A DNA stretch of 64,000 bases from Nocardia mangyaensis (GTDB lineage Bacteria; Actinomycetota; Actinomycetes; Mycobacteriales; Mycobacteriaceae), in contig NZ_CP018082.1 of NCBI RefSeq assembly GCF_001886715.1, positions 2,480,001-2,544,000 on the forward strand, written 5' to 3'. Under the pieces are notes generated by a model. The model saw only the letters and a program-made list of their open reading frames with translations, searched no databases and was not told where the DNA came from. Of the stretch, positions 34,347-45,147 are shown in pieces. Numbering within the stretch: the first letter of the stretch is position 1; each line of letters opens with the position of its first letter. Position numbers and translations under genes: made by a program.

Positions 34347-35051
34347 ATGTTCGTGGCGCACCTCACATGGCCCGAGGCGGGCGCATGGGCCGCCGAGGGA
34401 GTGATCCTGCTCATCCCGCTCGGTGCGACCGAGCAGCACGGGCCGCATCTGCCGCTGTCGACCGACAGCGACATCGCCGCCGCCCTGTGCGCGCGGGCCG
34501 CTGCCGAGCGCACCGATGTGCTGATCGCGCCGCCGGTGCCCTACGGCGCCAGCGGCGAGCACGCGGGGTTCGCCGGCACGCTGTCGATCGGGCGGGCCGC
34601 GCTCGAGCTGCTCGTGGTGGAACTGTGCCGCTCGGCCACCGACACCTTCACCCGGATCGCGCTGGTCAACGGCCACGGCGGCAATATCGAGCCGCTGCGC
34701 CGCGCGGTCGAGTTGTTGCGCGCGGAATCGCGTGATGTGCGACTGTTCTCGCCCGGCTACGGCGGCGATCCGCACGCGGGCCGGTCCGAGACCTCGCTGC
34801 AGCTGGCGCTGGCGCCACAGCGGGTGCGCGCCGAACTGGCCGAACCGGGCGACCGGCGCCCCCTGCCCGAACTGCTGCCGCTGCTGCGCGCGGGCGGCGT
34901 GCGCGCGGTGAGCCCGAACGGAATTCTCGGTGACCCCACCGGGGCCTGCGCCGAGGAAGGTGCCGCGCTGCTGACCGCGGCGACCACCGCGTTGTTGAAC
35001 GACCTGGGCCGATGGTGGCCACAGGATCATGAGGAAGGACCCCTTCGATGA
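34347..35051 (+). CDS. mftE: Mycofactocin peptidase MftE (creatininase family)
   Basis: 234 residues from ATG 34347; ATG 34317 would add ten residues. Creatininase fold with metal ligands in LGATEQHGPHLPLSTDSDIA (Glu29, His31, Asp40), YGASGEHAGFAGT, NGHGGN and the Glu in RSETSLQLAL. MftE releases the C-terminal Val-Tyr as the cyclised dipeptide AHDP from the peptide MftA after MftC has acted. No good ribosome site is visible and the leader is short. The stop overlaps the mftD start (ATGA). In the standard cluster MftD precedes MftE; here the order is reversed. Confidence 0.88.
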   Translation: MFVAHLTWPEAGAWAAEGVILLIPLGATEQHGPHLPLSTDSDIAAALCARAAAERTDVLIAPPVPYGASGEHAGFAGTLSIGRAALELLVVELCRSATDTFTRIALVNGHGGNIEPLRRAVELLRAESRDVRLFSPGYGGDPHAGRSETSLQLALAPQRVRAELAEPGDRRPLPELLPLLRAGGVRAVSPNGILGDPTGACAEEGAALLTAATTALLNDLGRWWPQDHEEGPLR

Positions 35052-36286
35052 ATCCCTGGTTCGAGACCGTCGCCGAGGCGCAGCGTCGCGCCCGCAAGCG
35101 CCTGCCGAAATCGGTGTACGGCGCGCTGATCGCGGGCTCCGAACGCGGCCAGACCATCGAGGACAACCAGACCGCGTTCACCGAACTCGGTTTTGCCCCA
35201 CACTGTGCGGGCCCGATCGGTGAGCGCGACCAGTCCACCACCGTGCTCGGTCAGCAGATCTCCATGCCGGTGCTCATCTCGCCGACCGGCGTGCAGGCGG
35301 TGCATCCCGACGGTGAGGTCGCCGTCGCCAGGGCCGCGGCCGCCCGCGGCATCGCCATGGGTCTGAGTTCGTTCGCCAGCAAGCCGATCGAAGACGTGAT
35401 CGCGGCCAATCCGGCCACCTTCTTCCAGCTGTACTGGTGCGGCGACAAGGACCAGATCCTCGAGCGGATGGCCCGGGCGAAGCAGGCGGGCGCCGTGGGC
35501 CTGATCCTCACCCTGGACTGGTCGTTCTCGCACGGGCGCGACTGGGGCAGCCCGGTGATCCCGGAATCGCTGAACCTGCGCACCATGATGAAGTTCGCCC
35601 CGCAGACCCTGGCCCGCCCGCGCTGGCTGGCCACCTACCTGCGCTCGGGCTCCATCCCCGATCTCACCGCGCCCAACATGGCCGTCGGCGGCGGCGCGGC
35701 GCCCGGCTTCTTCGGCGCCTACGGCGAATGGATGCAGACTCCCGCACCCGACTGGGCCGACGTCGCCTGGATCTGCGAGCAGTGGGATGGTCCCGTCGTG
35801 CTCAAGGGCGTCATGCGGGTCGACGACGCCCGGCGTGCGGTCGAGGCCGGCGTGGCCGCCATCTCGGTGTCCAACCACGGTGGCAACAATCTCGATGGCA
35901 CTCCCGCCGCCATCCGCGCCCTGCCCGTGCTCGCCGACGCGGTGGGCTCGGAGATCGAGGTCCTGCTCGACGGCGGCATCCGCCGCGGCAGCGATGTGGT
36001 CAAGGCCGTCGCCCTCGGCGCGCGCGCCGTCCTGATCGGCCGTGCCTACCTGTGGGGCCTGGCCGCCAACGGTCAGGCCGGTGTGGAGAACGTCCTCGAC
36101 ATCCTGCGCGGCGGCATCGACTCCGCCCTGCTCGGGCTGCGCAAGACCTCGGTCGCCGATCTCACTCGCGACGACATCGTCGTCCCCGCGGGGTTCGAAC
36201 GGGCGCTCGGGGTGGGACACGACGAGCGTGGCCATCAGGACGTCGCGACCAACGGCAAGTCCATGGAAGTGCCTGTGTCGCAGTAG
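35048..36286 (+). CDS. mftD: Pre-mycofactocin synthase MftD (FMN-dependent alpha-hydroxy acid oxidase family)
   Basis: 412 residues. TIM barrel with strong MftD signatures: NPWFETVAEAQRRARKRLPK at the start, SVYGALIAGSERGQTIEDN, LISPTGVQAVHPDGEVA, SFSHGRDWGSPVIPE and FGAYGEWMQTPAP. The FMN and catalytic His motif is SVSNHGGNNLDG, and LLDGGIRRGSDVVKA binds phosphate. MftD oxidatively deaminates AHDP to give the redox-active dicarbonyl of pre-mycofactocin. MftA, MftB, MftC and MftF genes are not in this window, so the substrate must come from genes elsewhere. Confidence 0.95.
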   Translation: MNPWFETVAEAQRRARKRLPKSVYGALIAGSERGQTIEDNQTAFTELGFAPHCAGPIGERDQSTTVLGQQISMPVLISPTGVQAVHPDGEVAVARAAAARGIAMGLSSFASKPIEDVIAANPATFFQLYWCGDKDQILERMARAKQAGAVGLILTLDWSFSHGRDWGSPVIPESLNLRTMMKFAPQTLARPRWLATYLRSGSIPDLTAPNMAVGGGAAPGFFGAYGEWMQTPAPDWADVAWICEQWDGPVVLKGVMRVDDARRAVEAGVAAISVSNHGGNNLDGTPAAIRALPVLADAVGSEIEVLLDGGIRRGSDVVKAVALGARAVLIGRAYLWGLAANGQAGVENVLDILRGGIDSALLGLRKTSVADLTRDDIVVPAGFERALGVGHDERGHQDVATNGKSMEVPVSQ

Positions 36287-36298
36287 GAACGGCCGCCG

Positions 36299-36886
36299 TC
36301 ACTGCTCGGCGGCGACCTCGGCCAGTGGTGCGCCGTCGCTGTCCGGCGGCGGGTCGGTCAGGTCCTCATCGGTCAGGTCCGCGGGGATCGCGTCGGTCTC
36401 GTCCTCACCTGCGGCACCGCAGTCGGTCGCCGCGCTGCGGTGGTGGTTGATGAGCACCTCGTAGATCTCGGCCAGGGCCGCGAGCTGGTCGCGGTCGAGA
36501 ACATCGATCATGTGTCTTCGCACGCTGCGCACGTGGGCCGGCGCCGCGGTGGTGAGGAGTTGGCCGCCCGCGGTGGTCAGCCGGGCGACGGTGCGGCGGG
36601 CGTCGTGGGGCATCGTCTCGCGGGTCACCAGTCCGCGTTTCTGCATGCGGGTGATCTGGTGCGAGAGGCGGCTCTGCGACCATTCCAGCGCACTGGCCAG
36701 GTCGGCGAAGGTGAGTCGCTGACCCGGCGCGTCGGCCAGGTAGACCAGCACCGAGTACTCCACCCAGCTGAGGTTGGCGGTGCGGCCCGCGTCACGTCCG
36801 ATCGCCGCGGCGATCAGATCACGGGTCCGCACATAGCCCAGCCAGGCGCGCATTTCGACATCATCGAGCCACTGTGGATCGGTCAC
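36299..36886 (-). CDS. MarR-family transcriptional regulator
   Basis: 195 residues from GTG 36886. Winged helix region about 35-135: SWVEYSVLVYLADAPGQRLT, LASALEWSQSRLSHQITRMQ and the wing RGLVTRETMPHDARRTVAR. Residues after about 150 form an acidic tail (DETDAIPADLTDEDLTDPPP) longer than usual in the family, which may serve as a flexible extension. Divergent from fumarase; inverted repeats in its leader suggest autoregulation. Confidence 0.88.
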   Translation of the reverse strand: MTDPQWLDDVEMRAWLGYVRTRDLIAAAIGRDAGRTANLSWVEYSVLVYLADAPGQRLTFADLASALEWSQSRLSHQITRMQKRGLVTRETMPHDARRTVARLTTAGGQLLTTAAPAHVRSVRRHMIDVLDRDQLAALAEIYEVLINHHRSAATDCGAAGEDETDAIPADLTDEDLTDPPPDSDGAPLAEVAAEQ

Positions 36887-36908
36887 GATCGCGCTCCAGA
36901 TTCTCGGT

Positions 36909-36986
36909 GCAAGCTTCGGTTTGCAACGGTGCACGCCCGCCACCGTCCACGGAGATGGGTAGCACCGTTTGTGTTGAACGTGCAAC
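36909..36986. promoter_or_regulatory. Inverted repeats upstream of the MarR gene
   Basis: GTTGAACGTGCAAC (36973-36986) is a palindrome with an ACGT centre and one mismatched pair. At 36909-36926, TGCAA and TTGCA arms flank eight bases, and TTGCAACGGTGCAC (36921-36934) repeats much of the first motif. These look like MarR operator half-sites within the divergent marR-fum control region. Confidence 0.35.
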
Positions 36987-37143
36987 CTCGATCTTGGTTA
37001 GGGATGGTGCCGTACGGGCATAGGGTTGCCTAATCGGGGGTGCCGGTGCGGGCGGTCGATAGGCTGCCGATGCTTTGTGACCAGCCCTGGTTGGCGCCTC
37101 GCGGTTGTCGCGGTGCCCGCCCTGCCCGAAGGAGTGCGCTGTC

Positions 37144-38820
<1,677 letters not shown>

Positions 38821-38925
38821 TCTCACCGTGCACGACCGGTCGTCATCGGGAAATGGCCGGTCGGCGCCGGAGCGGGCGGTTAAGGTTATCGCTCGATGGG
38901 TGCGGTGTGCCCTGAGGAGGTGCGG

Positions 38926-40302
38926 ATGGCTGCCACCGGGGTGCCGGGGAGCCGGGTCGTGCGCAGCGCGAAGCTGGGGCAGTTGGCTGCCGAGCAGGCG
39001 GTGCGCGGGGTGGGCCGGCGGTTGTCGATGATCGGGCGAACCGAGGAAGCCAGGCAGGTGCTGGCGGAGCGCTCGGCGATGCAGACGGCGCAGCAGATCG
39101 TCGCGGTGCTGGGCAGTATGAAGGGCTCGGCGATGAAGCTGGGGCAGATGCTGTCGGTGCTGGATCTGGATTTCGTGCCGGAGGCCTATCGCGAGCAGTT
39201 CCGGGAGCAGTTCGCCGCGCTGCGGGACCGGGCACCGGCGGTGCCGTTCGCGAAGATGCGCGCGGTGATCGAGGGCGATTTGGGCCCGCTGGCACGGACT
39301 TTCGCCGATTTCGACGAGACCGCCATCGCCTCGGCCTCGATCGGTCAGGTGCATCGGGCGACGCTGCGCGACGGTCGCACGGTCGCGGTGAAGGTGAAGT
39401 ATCCCGGGGTCGAACGCGCGGTCAATGCCGACATCAGCAATCTCGAGTTCCTGTCCAAGATGGGCAAATCCATTCTGCCGACGATGGCCGACACCGGCGT
39501 GCTCGAGGAGATCGCGGGGAATCTGCGCAGCGAACTCGACTATCTGCGTGAGGCGCGGACCCAGCATCGGGTGGCGCAGCGCTATCGTGGCCATCCCTTC
39601 ATCACCGTCCCGGACGCACTCGAGCAATACTGCTCGCACAACGTCCTGGTCACCGAGTTCGTCGAGAGCCGACCCTTTTCGCACATCCAGACGCTGCCCG
39701 ATGCCGAACGTGATCGACTCGGTGAGCTGATCTACCGCTTCTACATCGGCTCCCTGTTCGCCGACTACGAGTTCTGCGGCGACCCGCACCCGGGCAATGT
39801 CCTGCTCGCCGATGACGGCAGACTCGCCTTCGTCGATTTCGGCCTCTACAACGAAATGGACCCGGTGCACGTCGAATTCGAGCGTTCGTGCCTGCGTGCG
39901 GCGGCCGAGGGCAGGCCCGAGGACGTGTACGACGCCTGGGTCGGCCGCGGCATCATCGACCCGGAGTCCGGGGTGACCGTGGCCGAGTGCCAGGCGTATG
40001 TCTGGGCGGCGACGGGCTGGCATCTGCTCGACGAGGTGGTCACCATCACCCCCGAATTGGCCACCGGCGCAATCCTGTTGGCCGTCGACCCGCGCTCGGT
40101 GGAGTTTCAGGGGATGCACAGCCAGATGCTGCCGCCCGAGCACGTGTTCTCCCGGCGCGCCGACCTGTTCACCTTCGCCACCCTCGGCCAGCTGCGGGTC
40201 ACCGCCAACTGGCACCTGCTGGCCAGGGAATGGCTCTACGGTGAGCCCGCGCACACCGCGATCGGCCGCGAGTGCGAGCAGTGGCGGCGCCGCTCGCGCT
40301 GA
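38926..40302 (+). CDS. ABC1/UbiB atypical kinase-family protein
   Basis: 458 residues from ATG 38926, with GAGGAGG seven bases upstream. Signature KxGQ motif KLGQ at 71-74, the A-rich loop ASASIGQVHRATLRDG in place of the glycine loop, VAVKVKYPG with the invariant Lys, EFCGDPHPGNVLL and FVDFGL. These UbiB-like proteins have ATPase activity and act in quinone or lipid homeostasis in other bacteria; in actinobacteria the substrate is unknown. It starts 105 bp after fumarase and may be independent. Confidence 0.88.
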   Translation: MAATGVPGSRVVRSAKLGQLAAEQAVRGVGRRLSMIGRTEEARQVLAERSAMQTAQQIVAVLGSMKGSAMKLGQMLSVLDLDFVPEAYREQFREQFAALRDRAPAVPFAKMRAVIEGDLGPLARTFADFDETAIASASIGQVHRATLRDGRTVAVKVKYPGVERAVNADISNLEFLSKMGKSILPTMADTGVLEEIAGNLRSELDYLREARTQHRVAQRYRGHPFITVPDALEQYCSHNVLVTEFVESRPFSHIQTLPDAERDRLGELIYRFYIGSLFADYEFCGDPHPGNVLLADDGRLAFVDFGLYNEMDPVHVEFERSCLRAAAEGRPEDVYDAWVGRGIIDPESGVTVAECQAYVWAATGWHLLDEVVTITPELATGAILLAVDPRSVEFQGMHSQMLPPEHVFSRRADLFTFATLGQLRVTANWHLLAREWLYGEPAHTAIGRECEQWRRRSR

Positions 40303-40359
40303 CCGCCGCGAATCCCGCACCGGCGCCGTCCCGCTCGCTTCCGGAGCGCTGACCTGCTT

Positions 40360-40375
40360 CTACGTAATGCTGTAG
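40360..40375 (+). promoter_or_regulatory. Inverted repeat, possible CopY/BlaI-like operator before lpqS
   Basis: CTACGTAATGCTGTAG has CTAC/GTAG arms around eight bases and is followed by TAG, so the reverse strand reads CTACTACAG. This resembles one good half of a BlaI/CopY-type site (TACTACA and TGTAGTA). A GC-rich CsoR/RicR-type palindrome was not seen in the 115 bp before lpqS. Confidence 0.3.
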
Positions 40376-40417
40376 TAGCTTGGTCGGCGACCGGCACCTG
40401 CGTGGGGAAGGAGCGAA

Positions 40418-40798
40418 GTGCGACGTTCGGCCGACGGCTTTCGTGGCCGGACCCGCCCACTCGCGGTGCTGGTGGTCCTCACCACGCTGTGCGCCCTGCT
40501 GATCGACTGCACCGCAGCAAATCACGACGACCACCACGTCGGGTCCGGCACGGTCGCGATGGTCGCGGACATCGCCGATGTCGTGGTGCCCGACCACCCG
40601 CTACCCGACCACTGCCTGCCCGATGTCGCGGGGTCGGACAGCGCGCTCGTTCTGCTCGTCACCCTCATCGCGATCCTGCTCGTCGTGGTGGCGGCCTGGG
40701 GGCTGCCCGCGCTCGCCGGGCGTGGACCCCCGCGTGCCGTCTTGTGGTCGCGCCCCGGCCGCGACATCCTCACGCATTTCTGCATCTGCCGACGCTGA
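40418..40798 (+). CDS. lpqS: Small Cys/His-rich membrane protein, LpqS-like
   Basis: 126 residues from GTG 40418 behind GGGAAGGAG. N-terminal hydrophobic segment (LAVLVVLTTLCALL, about 15-28), then NHDDHH and DHPLPDHCLPD, which look like metal ligands. A second helix follows (LVLLVTLIAILLVVVAAWGL, about 77-96), and the C terminus is GRDILTHFCICRR. The layout and the terminal DILTxFCxxRR pattern match my recollection of mycobacterial LpqS, a copper-induced protein encoded just before cysK2. Copper handling is inferred from that synteny. Confidence 0.6.
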   Translation: MRRSADGFRGRTRPLAVLVVLTTLCALLIDCTAANHDDHHVGSGTVAMVADIADVVVPDHPLPDHCLPDVAGSDSALVLLVTLIAILLVVVAAWGLPALAGRGPPRAVLWSRPGRDILTHFCICRR

Positions 40799-40897
40799 CC
40801 GGTCAGCGACAGGCCTGCCCGGACGGTAGGCCGGTGTCCGCGTGCCCGTGCTCGTCCGTGCCGCCGTCCGTGGCGGCCGACTCAGGAAGCGACAGAC

Positions 40898-41989
40898 ATG
40901 CAGGAATTCGTGCTCGACAGGACCGCTCGCGCCATCGCCGACCGGCCGCACGACCTCGTCGGCAACACCCCGGTGATGTGGGTGGGTGCGCCGCTGTCCG
41001 GACCCGATCGGGGGTTCTGGGCCAAGCTGGAAGGATTCAACCCGGGTGGGATGAAGGACCGCGCCGCCCTGCACATGGTGGGCCGCGCCGAGCAGCGCGG
41101 CGAGTTGATGCCCGGTGCCCGGATCATCGAATCCAGCAGCGGCACTTTCGGTCTCGGTCTCGCGCTGTCGGGGCTGGTGTACAACCACCCGGTGACGGTG
41201 GTGACCGATCCGGGCCTCGAGCCCATCGTGGACCGCATGCTGACCGCGTTCGGCGCGCGGGTCGACCGGGTCGAACGGCCACATCCGGTGGGTGGCTGGC
41301 AGCAGGCCCGCCGCGAGCACGTCGCCGCGGCCCTGGCCGCCGATCCCACGGCCTGGTGCCCCGACCAGTACAGCAACCCCGACGCCCCCGACGGCTACGC
41401 GAGCCTGGCCGAGGAGCTGATCGAGCAGATCGGCCGAGTCGACGTGCTGGTGTGCGCGGTCGGCACCGGGGGCCACTCAGCCGGTGTCGCGAGTCACCTG
41501 CGCGGGCACCACCCCGACCTGCGGCTGATCGCGGTCGACACGGTGGCCTCGACCATCTTCGGGCAACCGGCGGGCCCGCGGCTGATGCGCGGGCTCGGCT
41601 CCAGCATCCGGCCCGCCAACGTCGACTACGGGGCCTTCGACGAGGTCCACTGGGTGGCGCCGGCCGAAGCCGTCTGGGCCTGCCGCACGCTGGCCGCTAC
41701 GCACTACGTCACCGGCGGCTGGAGCGTCGGCGCGGTCGCGCTGGTGGCGGGCTGGGCCGCGCGCACCGCCGCGCCGGACACCCGGATCGCCGCGGTGTTC
41801 CCCGACGGACCGCACCGCTACTTCGACACCGTGTACAACGACACCTACTGCGGCGAACACGGGTTGCTCGCCGGGCCGCCGCCGCGCGAGCCGGAGGTCA
41901 TCGCGCATCCAGGCGAGCGGGTGGTCCAGAGCTGGACGCGGTGCCCGGTCGTGGTCGATCCGGCCGCGGCCGGACCGGTGGTCTCATGA
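40898..41989 (+). CDS. cysK2: Cysteine synthase-family PLP enzyme, CysK2-like
   Basis: 363 residues from ATG 40898. Type II PLP fold with Schiff-base Lys53 in [12 protein letters not shown], substrate loop [15 protein letters not shown] and phosphate-binding [14 protein letters not shown]. The C-terminal 70 residues ([20 protein letters not shown] onwards) extend beyond plain CysK. In M. tuberculosis the gene between lpqS and an MFS transporter is CysK2, which makes S-sulfocysteine from O-phosphoserine and thiosulfate. The same gene order here supports that assignment. The stop overlaps the MFS start (ATGA). Confidence 0.78.
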   Translation: MQEFVLDRTARAIADRPHDLVGNTPVMWVGAPLSGPDRGFWAKLEGFNPGGMKDRAALHMVGRAEQRGELMPGARIIESSSGTFGLGLALSGLVYNHPVTVVTDPGLEPIVDRMLTAFGARVDRVERPHPVGGWQQARREHVAAALAADPTAWCPDQYSNPDAPDGYASLAEELIEQIGRVDVLVCAVGTGGHSAGVASHLRGHHPDLRLIAVDTVASTIFGQPAGPRLMRGLGSSIRPANVDYGAFDEVHWVAPAEAVWACRTLAATHYVTGGWSVGAVALVAGWAARTAAPDTRIAAVFPDGPHRYFDTVYNDTYCGEHGLLAGPPPREPEVIAHPGERVVQSWTRCPVVVDPAAAGPVVS

Positions 41990-43332
41990 GAACGCTGCGA
42001 GCCTTCGCCGGGTTCGACCTGCCCGCCCGGCTGCTGATGATCAACCAGTTCGGCATCAATCTCGGCTTCTACATGCTGATGCCGTACCTGGCCGGGTATC
42101 TGGCGGGACCGCTCGGCCTGGCGGCCTGGGCGGTCGGGCTGGTGCTGGGCGTGCGGAACTTCTCCCAGCAGGGAATGTTCCTGCTCGGTGGGACATTGGC
42201 CGACCGGCTCGGCTACAAACCGCTGATCGTGGCCGGGTGTTTGCTGCGGACAGCGGGTTTCGCCGCGCTGGTGGTGGCGTCGTCGCTGCCGATGCTTCTG
42301 GTCGCTTCCGCCGCAACGGGTTTCGCCGGTGCGTTGTTCAACCCGGCTGTGCGCGCCTATCTCGCCGCCGAGGCGGGTGAGCGTCGGGTGGAGGCCTTCG
42401 CGGTGTTCAACGTGTTCTATCAGGCGGGCATCCTGGCCGGTCCGCTGGTCGGTATCGCCCTGCTCGGCCTGGACTTCCGGTGGGTCGCGATGGTGGCCGC
42501 CGCGGTGTTCGCGGTGCTCACCGTGGCGCAGCTGTGCGCGCTCCCGCAGCGTCGCGGGGTCGTCAGCGGTGGCTCGGTGCTGGGCGACTGGCGTGCGATC
42601 GCGGGCAACCGGCGGTTCCTCGCCTTCGCCGTCGCGATGGGCGGTTCGTATGTGCTGTCGTTCCAGGTGTATCTGGCGCTGCCGCTGCAGGCGGAGTTCG
42701 TCGCCGGTGCGGCCGGGGCGCAGGCGCTGACGGCGGCGGTGTTCGTACTGTCGGGCGTGGTCGCCATCGCCGGGCAGTGGCGGATCACCGCCTGGTTCCG
42801 GCGGCGGTGGGGGACCGAGCGCGGGCTGGTCGTCGGGCTCGGCGTGCTCGCCGCGGCCTTCCTGCCACTCGCGCTCGTGCCGGAACCGGACGGGGTCGGA
42901 CCGGTGGTCGCGGCGGGCGCCTTGCTGGTGTCGGCCGCGGTGCTTGCGCTGGGCACGGCGGCGGTGTTCCCGTTCGAGATGGACACCGTGGTCTCGATGG
43001 CCGACGGCAAGCTGGTGGCCACCCACTACGGCTTCTACAACACCATCGTCGGGGTGGCGATCCTGGTGGGGAACCTGGCCACCGGTGCGGTGCTCGGCGC
43101 GGCCAGGTCGGCGGGTGCCGACCGGCTGGTGTGGCTGGGCATCGCGCTGATCGGCGCGCTGACCGCGGTCGCGGTGGGGCGTGCGCTGCGGCCGGAACGG
43201 GGACGCCATCGCCGGAATTCGGCCCTGTCCGCCTACACCGCCGCGCCCGGGCGCTGGCCGGTGCGCATGGACCGGGAGCCGGATCGGCCGCAGGGCGCGA
43301 TCCGGGAGCTGGTCGATAGGATTCGGGCATGA
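41986..43332 (+). CDS. Major facilitator superfamily transporter
   Basis: 448 residues from ATG 41986. About 12 membrane helices; the loop motif between helices 2 and 3 is [17 protein letters not shown], a form of the MFS motif A. The last 45 residues are a basic cytoplasmic tail. It is translationally coupled to both neighbours (ATGA at each end). In M. tuberculosis the equivalent (Rv0849) is also next to cysK2. Substrate unknown; export of a thiol compound or a copper-related metabolite would fit the context. Confidence 0.88.
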   Translation: MRTLRAFAGFDLPARLLMINQFGINLGFYMLMPYLAGYLAGPLGLAAWAVGLVLGVRNFSQQGMFLLGGTLADRLGYKPLIVAGCLLRTAGFAALVVASSLPMLLVASAATGFAGALFNPAVRAYLAAEAGERRVEAFAVFNVFYQAGILAGPLVGIALLGLDFRWVAMVAAAVFAVLTVAQLCALPQRRGVVSGGSVLGDWRAIAGNRRFLAFAVAMGGSYVLSFQVYLALPLQAEFVAGAAGAQALTAAVFVLSGVVAIAGQWRITAWFRRRWGTERGLVVGLGVLAAAFLPLALVPEPDGVGPVVAAGALLVSAAVLALGTAAVFPFEMDTVVSMADGKLVATHYGFYNTIVGVAILVGNLATGAVLGAARSAGADRLVWLGIALIGALTAVAVGRALRPERGRHRRNSALSAYTAAPGRWPVRMDREPDRPQGAIRELVDRIRA

Positions 43333-43847
43333 CCACTGTGCTCGGCCGCGCGGCCGACCGGATTCTCCTGACGACGACGGCCGCGGCGGCCGTGACCGCC
43401 GTCGGCCTCGGGATCGCCGCTGCCGAGCCGGGCTCGATCGAGCTGCGCGAGCAGACCCAGTCGGCCGCGGGCACGGAGGGCCTCGACCCCTCACTGGCGG
43501 TGGCCTACACCGTCGCCGAGCGCCAGGCGCACGCCGAAGGGGTGCCGCTGTCGATCACCTCCGGACACCGCACCTACGAGCAGCAGCAATGGCTGTGGAA
43601 CGACGGCCTGGCCACCTACGGCAGCCCCGAAGAGGCTCGCCGCTGGGTGCTGCCGCCGGAGGAGTCGACCCATGTCTCCGGCCACGCGATCGACGTGGGC
43701 CCCCAGGTGGGCGCGCAGTGGCTGGAGAACAACGGTTACCGCTGGGGGCTTTGCCGGACTTTCGACAACGAGTGGTGGCACTTCGAGTTGGTCACCGCGC
43801 CTGGGGCGCCGTGCCCACCCCGAGCGCCTGACGCCAGCCTGCGCTGA
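43329..43847 (+). CDS. Exported D-Ala-D-Ala carboxypeptidase, VanY-like (peptidase M15)
   Basis: 172 residues from ATG 43329, overlapping the MFS stop. A hydrophobic N terminus (about 11-32) ending AAAEPG is a signal peptide. The M15 zinc site is complete: His115 and Asp122 in STHVSGHAIDVG, and Glu148 with His151 in NEWWHFE. The family trims terminal D-Ala from peptidoglycan stems. It is short but full-length for secreted VanY-type enzymes. Its coupling to a likely copper/sulfur operon is unusual and is not part of the M. tuberculosis version as I know it. Confidence 0.85.
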   Translation: MTTVLGRAADRILLTTTAAAAVTAVGLGIAAAEPGSIELREQTQSAAGTEGLDPSLAVAYTVAERQAHAEGVPLSITSGHRTYEQQQWLWNDGLATYGSPEEARRWVLPPEESTHVSGHAIDVGPQVGAQWLENNGYRWGLCRTFDNEWWHFELVTAPGAPCPPRAPDASLR

Positions 43848-43874
43848 ACGTGATCCCGTGCCTGACATGAGTCA

Positions 43875-43910
43875 GCGCGGAGCCGGATCGTGGGAACTCC
43901 GGCTCCGCGC
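43875..43910. terminator. Terminator between convergent VanY-like and epoxide hydrolase genes
   Basis: GCGCGGAGCCGG (43875-43886) pairs perfectly with CCGGCTCCGCGC (43899-43910) around a 12-base loop. It lies 28 bp after the VanY-like stop and 52 bp before the epoxide hydrolase stop, so it can serve both strands. Confidence 0.7.
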
Positions 43911-43961
43911 CGATCGTGCCTTCGGTGCTCGGTTGACCCGCGTCCGAGGGTGGCTCGGCTC

Positions 43962-45098
43962 CTAGCGCAGCGTGGCGAAGAAGGTACGGATGTCGGCGAC
44001 GTGCGCGGCCGGTTCCTCCATGGCGACGAAGTGGTTGCCCGGGTTCTCCTCGGGCCAGTGCGTGATTTTGTTGTCGCGCTCGGCGAGCTTGCGCATCAGC
44101 GGTGACCCACCGCCGTAGACGCCGGTCGGCACGAGGTTCTGGCCGATCGGCCAGCCGAATCCGCCCTCGCGCAGCCCGTTGTACATCGGCCAGGAGGAGG
44201 AGCCGGCGGTCTGGGTGAACCAGTACAGGGCCACGTTGGTGAGGATGTGGTCGCGGTCGATCACGTCCTCGGCCACCTCGGCCATCGGCGTGAACTCCTG
44301 GAACTTCTGCAGAATCCAGGCCAGCAGCGCCACCGGCGAATCGTTCCAGCCCAGCGCGAAGGTCTGCGGGGCTGCCTTCAGCAGGGCGTGATGGTCTGTG
44401 CCGCCGGTCATCCACTGCTGCATCTCGGCCCACTGGGCCTGGTCCTCGGCCGACATGGCGGGCACGTCGTCCTCGCTCGGCATGCCGATCCCGCCGTCGA
44501 GGTGCACGCCGATCACGTGCTCGGGGGCCGCCACGGCCAGCTCTGGCGCGATGTAGGCGCCCAGATCGCCGCCCTGGGTGCCGTAGCGGTCGTAGCCGAG
44601 CCGTTCCATCAGAGTGGCCCACATCCGGGCCACCCGCGCGGTCGTCATTCCGGTGTCGGTCGGCGCGGCGGAGAAGGCGAAGCCGGGCACCGAGGGGATC
44701 ACCACATGGAAGGCGAGGGCGGGATCGAGGCCGTGGGCGCGGGGATCGGTCAGCGGGCCGATGACGCGGGTGAACTCGACGAATGAATTCGGCCAGCCGT
44801 GGGTGAGCAGCAGTGGCACCGCGTTCGGCTCGGCGGAGCGGACGTGCACGAAATGCACGTCGAGACCGTCGATCTCGGTCAGGAATTGCGGGAAGGCGTT
44901 GAGCGCGGCTTCCTGTGCGCGCCAGTCGAATTCGTTCGCCCAATACTGCGCCACCTCGCGCAGGTACGCGGTGGGTACACCCCGGTCCCAGCCCTCGCCC
45001 GGCAGCTGCGCGGCCCAGCGCGCCCGGCTGAGCCGGTCGGTCAGATCGTCGATCTCGGCCTGTGCGATGTCGATGCGGAACGGGCGGATGCTGTTCAT
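43962..45098 (-). CDS. Epoxide hydrolase, alpha/beta fold with EHN domain
   Basis: 378 residues from ATG 45098. N-terminal EHN domain (1-110: IRPFRIDIAQAEIDDLTDRL, then WRAQEAALNAFPQF). Oxyanion motif HGWP (100-103). Catalytic Asp178 in YGTQGGDLGAY, and the catalytic His late in NPGNHFVAMEEP. Tyr residues of the lid (ALYWFTQTAGSSSWPMY) would protonate the epoxide. The reaction is hydration of an epoxide to a diol. It is divergent from a WYL regulator with a shared operator, so expression is probably substrate-induced. Confidence 0.9.
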   Translation of the reverse strand: MNSIRPFRIDIAQAEIDDLTDRLSRARWAAQLPGEGWDRGVPTAYLREVAQYWANEFDWRAQEAALNAFPQFLTEIDGLDVHFVHVRSAEPNAVPLLLTHGWPNSFVEFTRVIGPLTDPRAHGLDPALAFHVVIPSVPGFAFSAAPTDTGMTTARVARMWATLMERLGYDRYGTQGGDLGAYIAPELAVAAPEHVIGVHLDGGIGMPSEDDVPAMSAEDQAQWAEMQQWMTGGTDHHALLKAAPQTFALGWNDSPVALLAWILQKFQEFTPMAEVAEDVIDRDHILTNVALYWFTQTAGSSSWPMYNGLREGGFGWPIGQNLVPTGVYGGGSPLMRKLAERDNKITHWPEENPGNHFVAMEEPAAHVADIRTFFATLR

Positions 45099-45147
45099 GG
45101 GGCGAACTCCTCGATCTCGGTGTCGGTGTGAAATCGACTCTAGGAGC

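Noticed and set aside
38834..38862. Terminator after fumarase
   Set aside because: Arms GACCGG/CCGGTC are only six bases around a 17-base loop; too weak to call.
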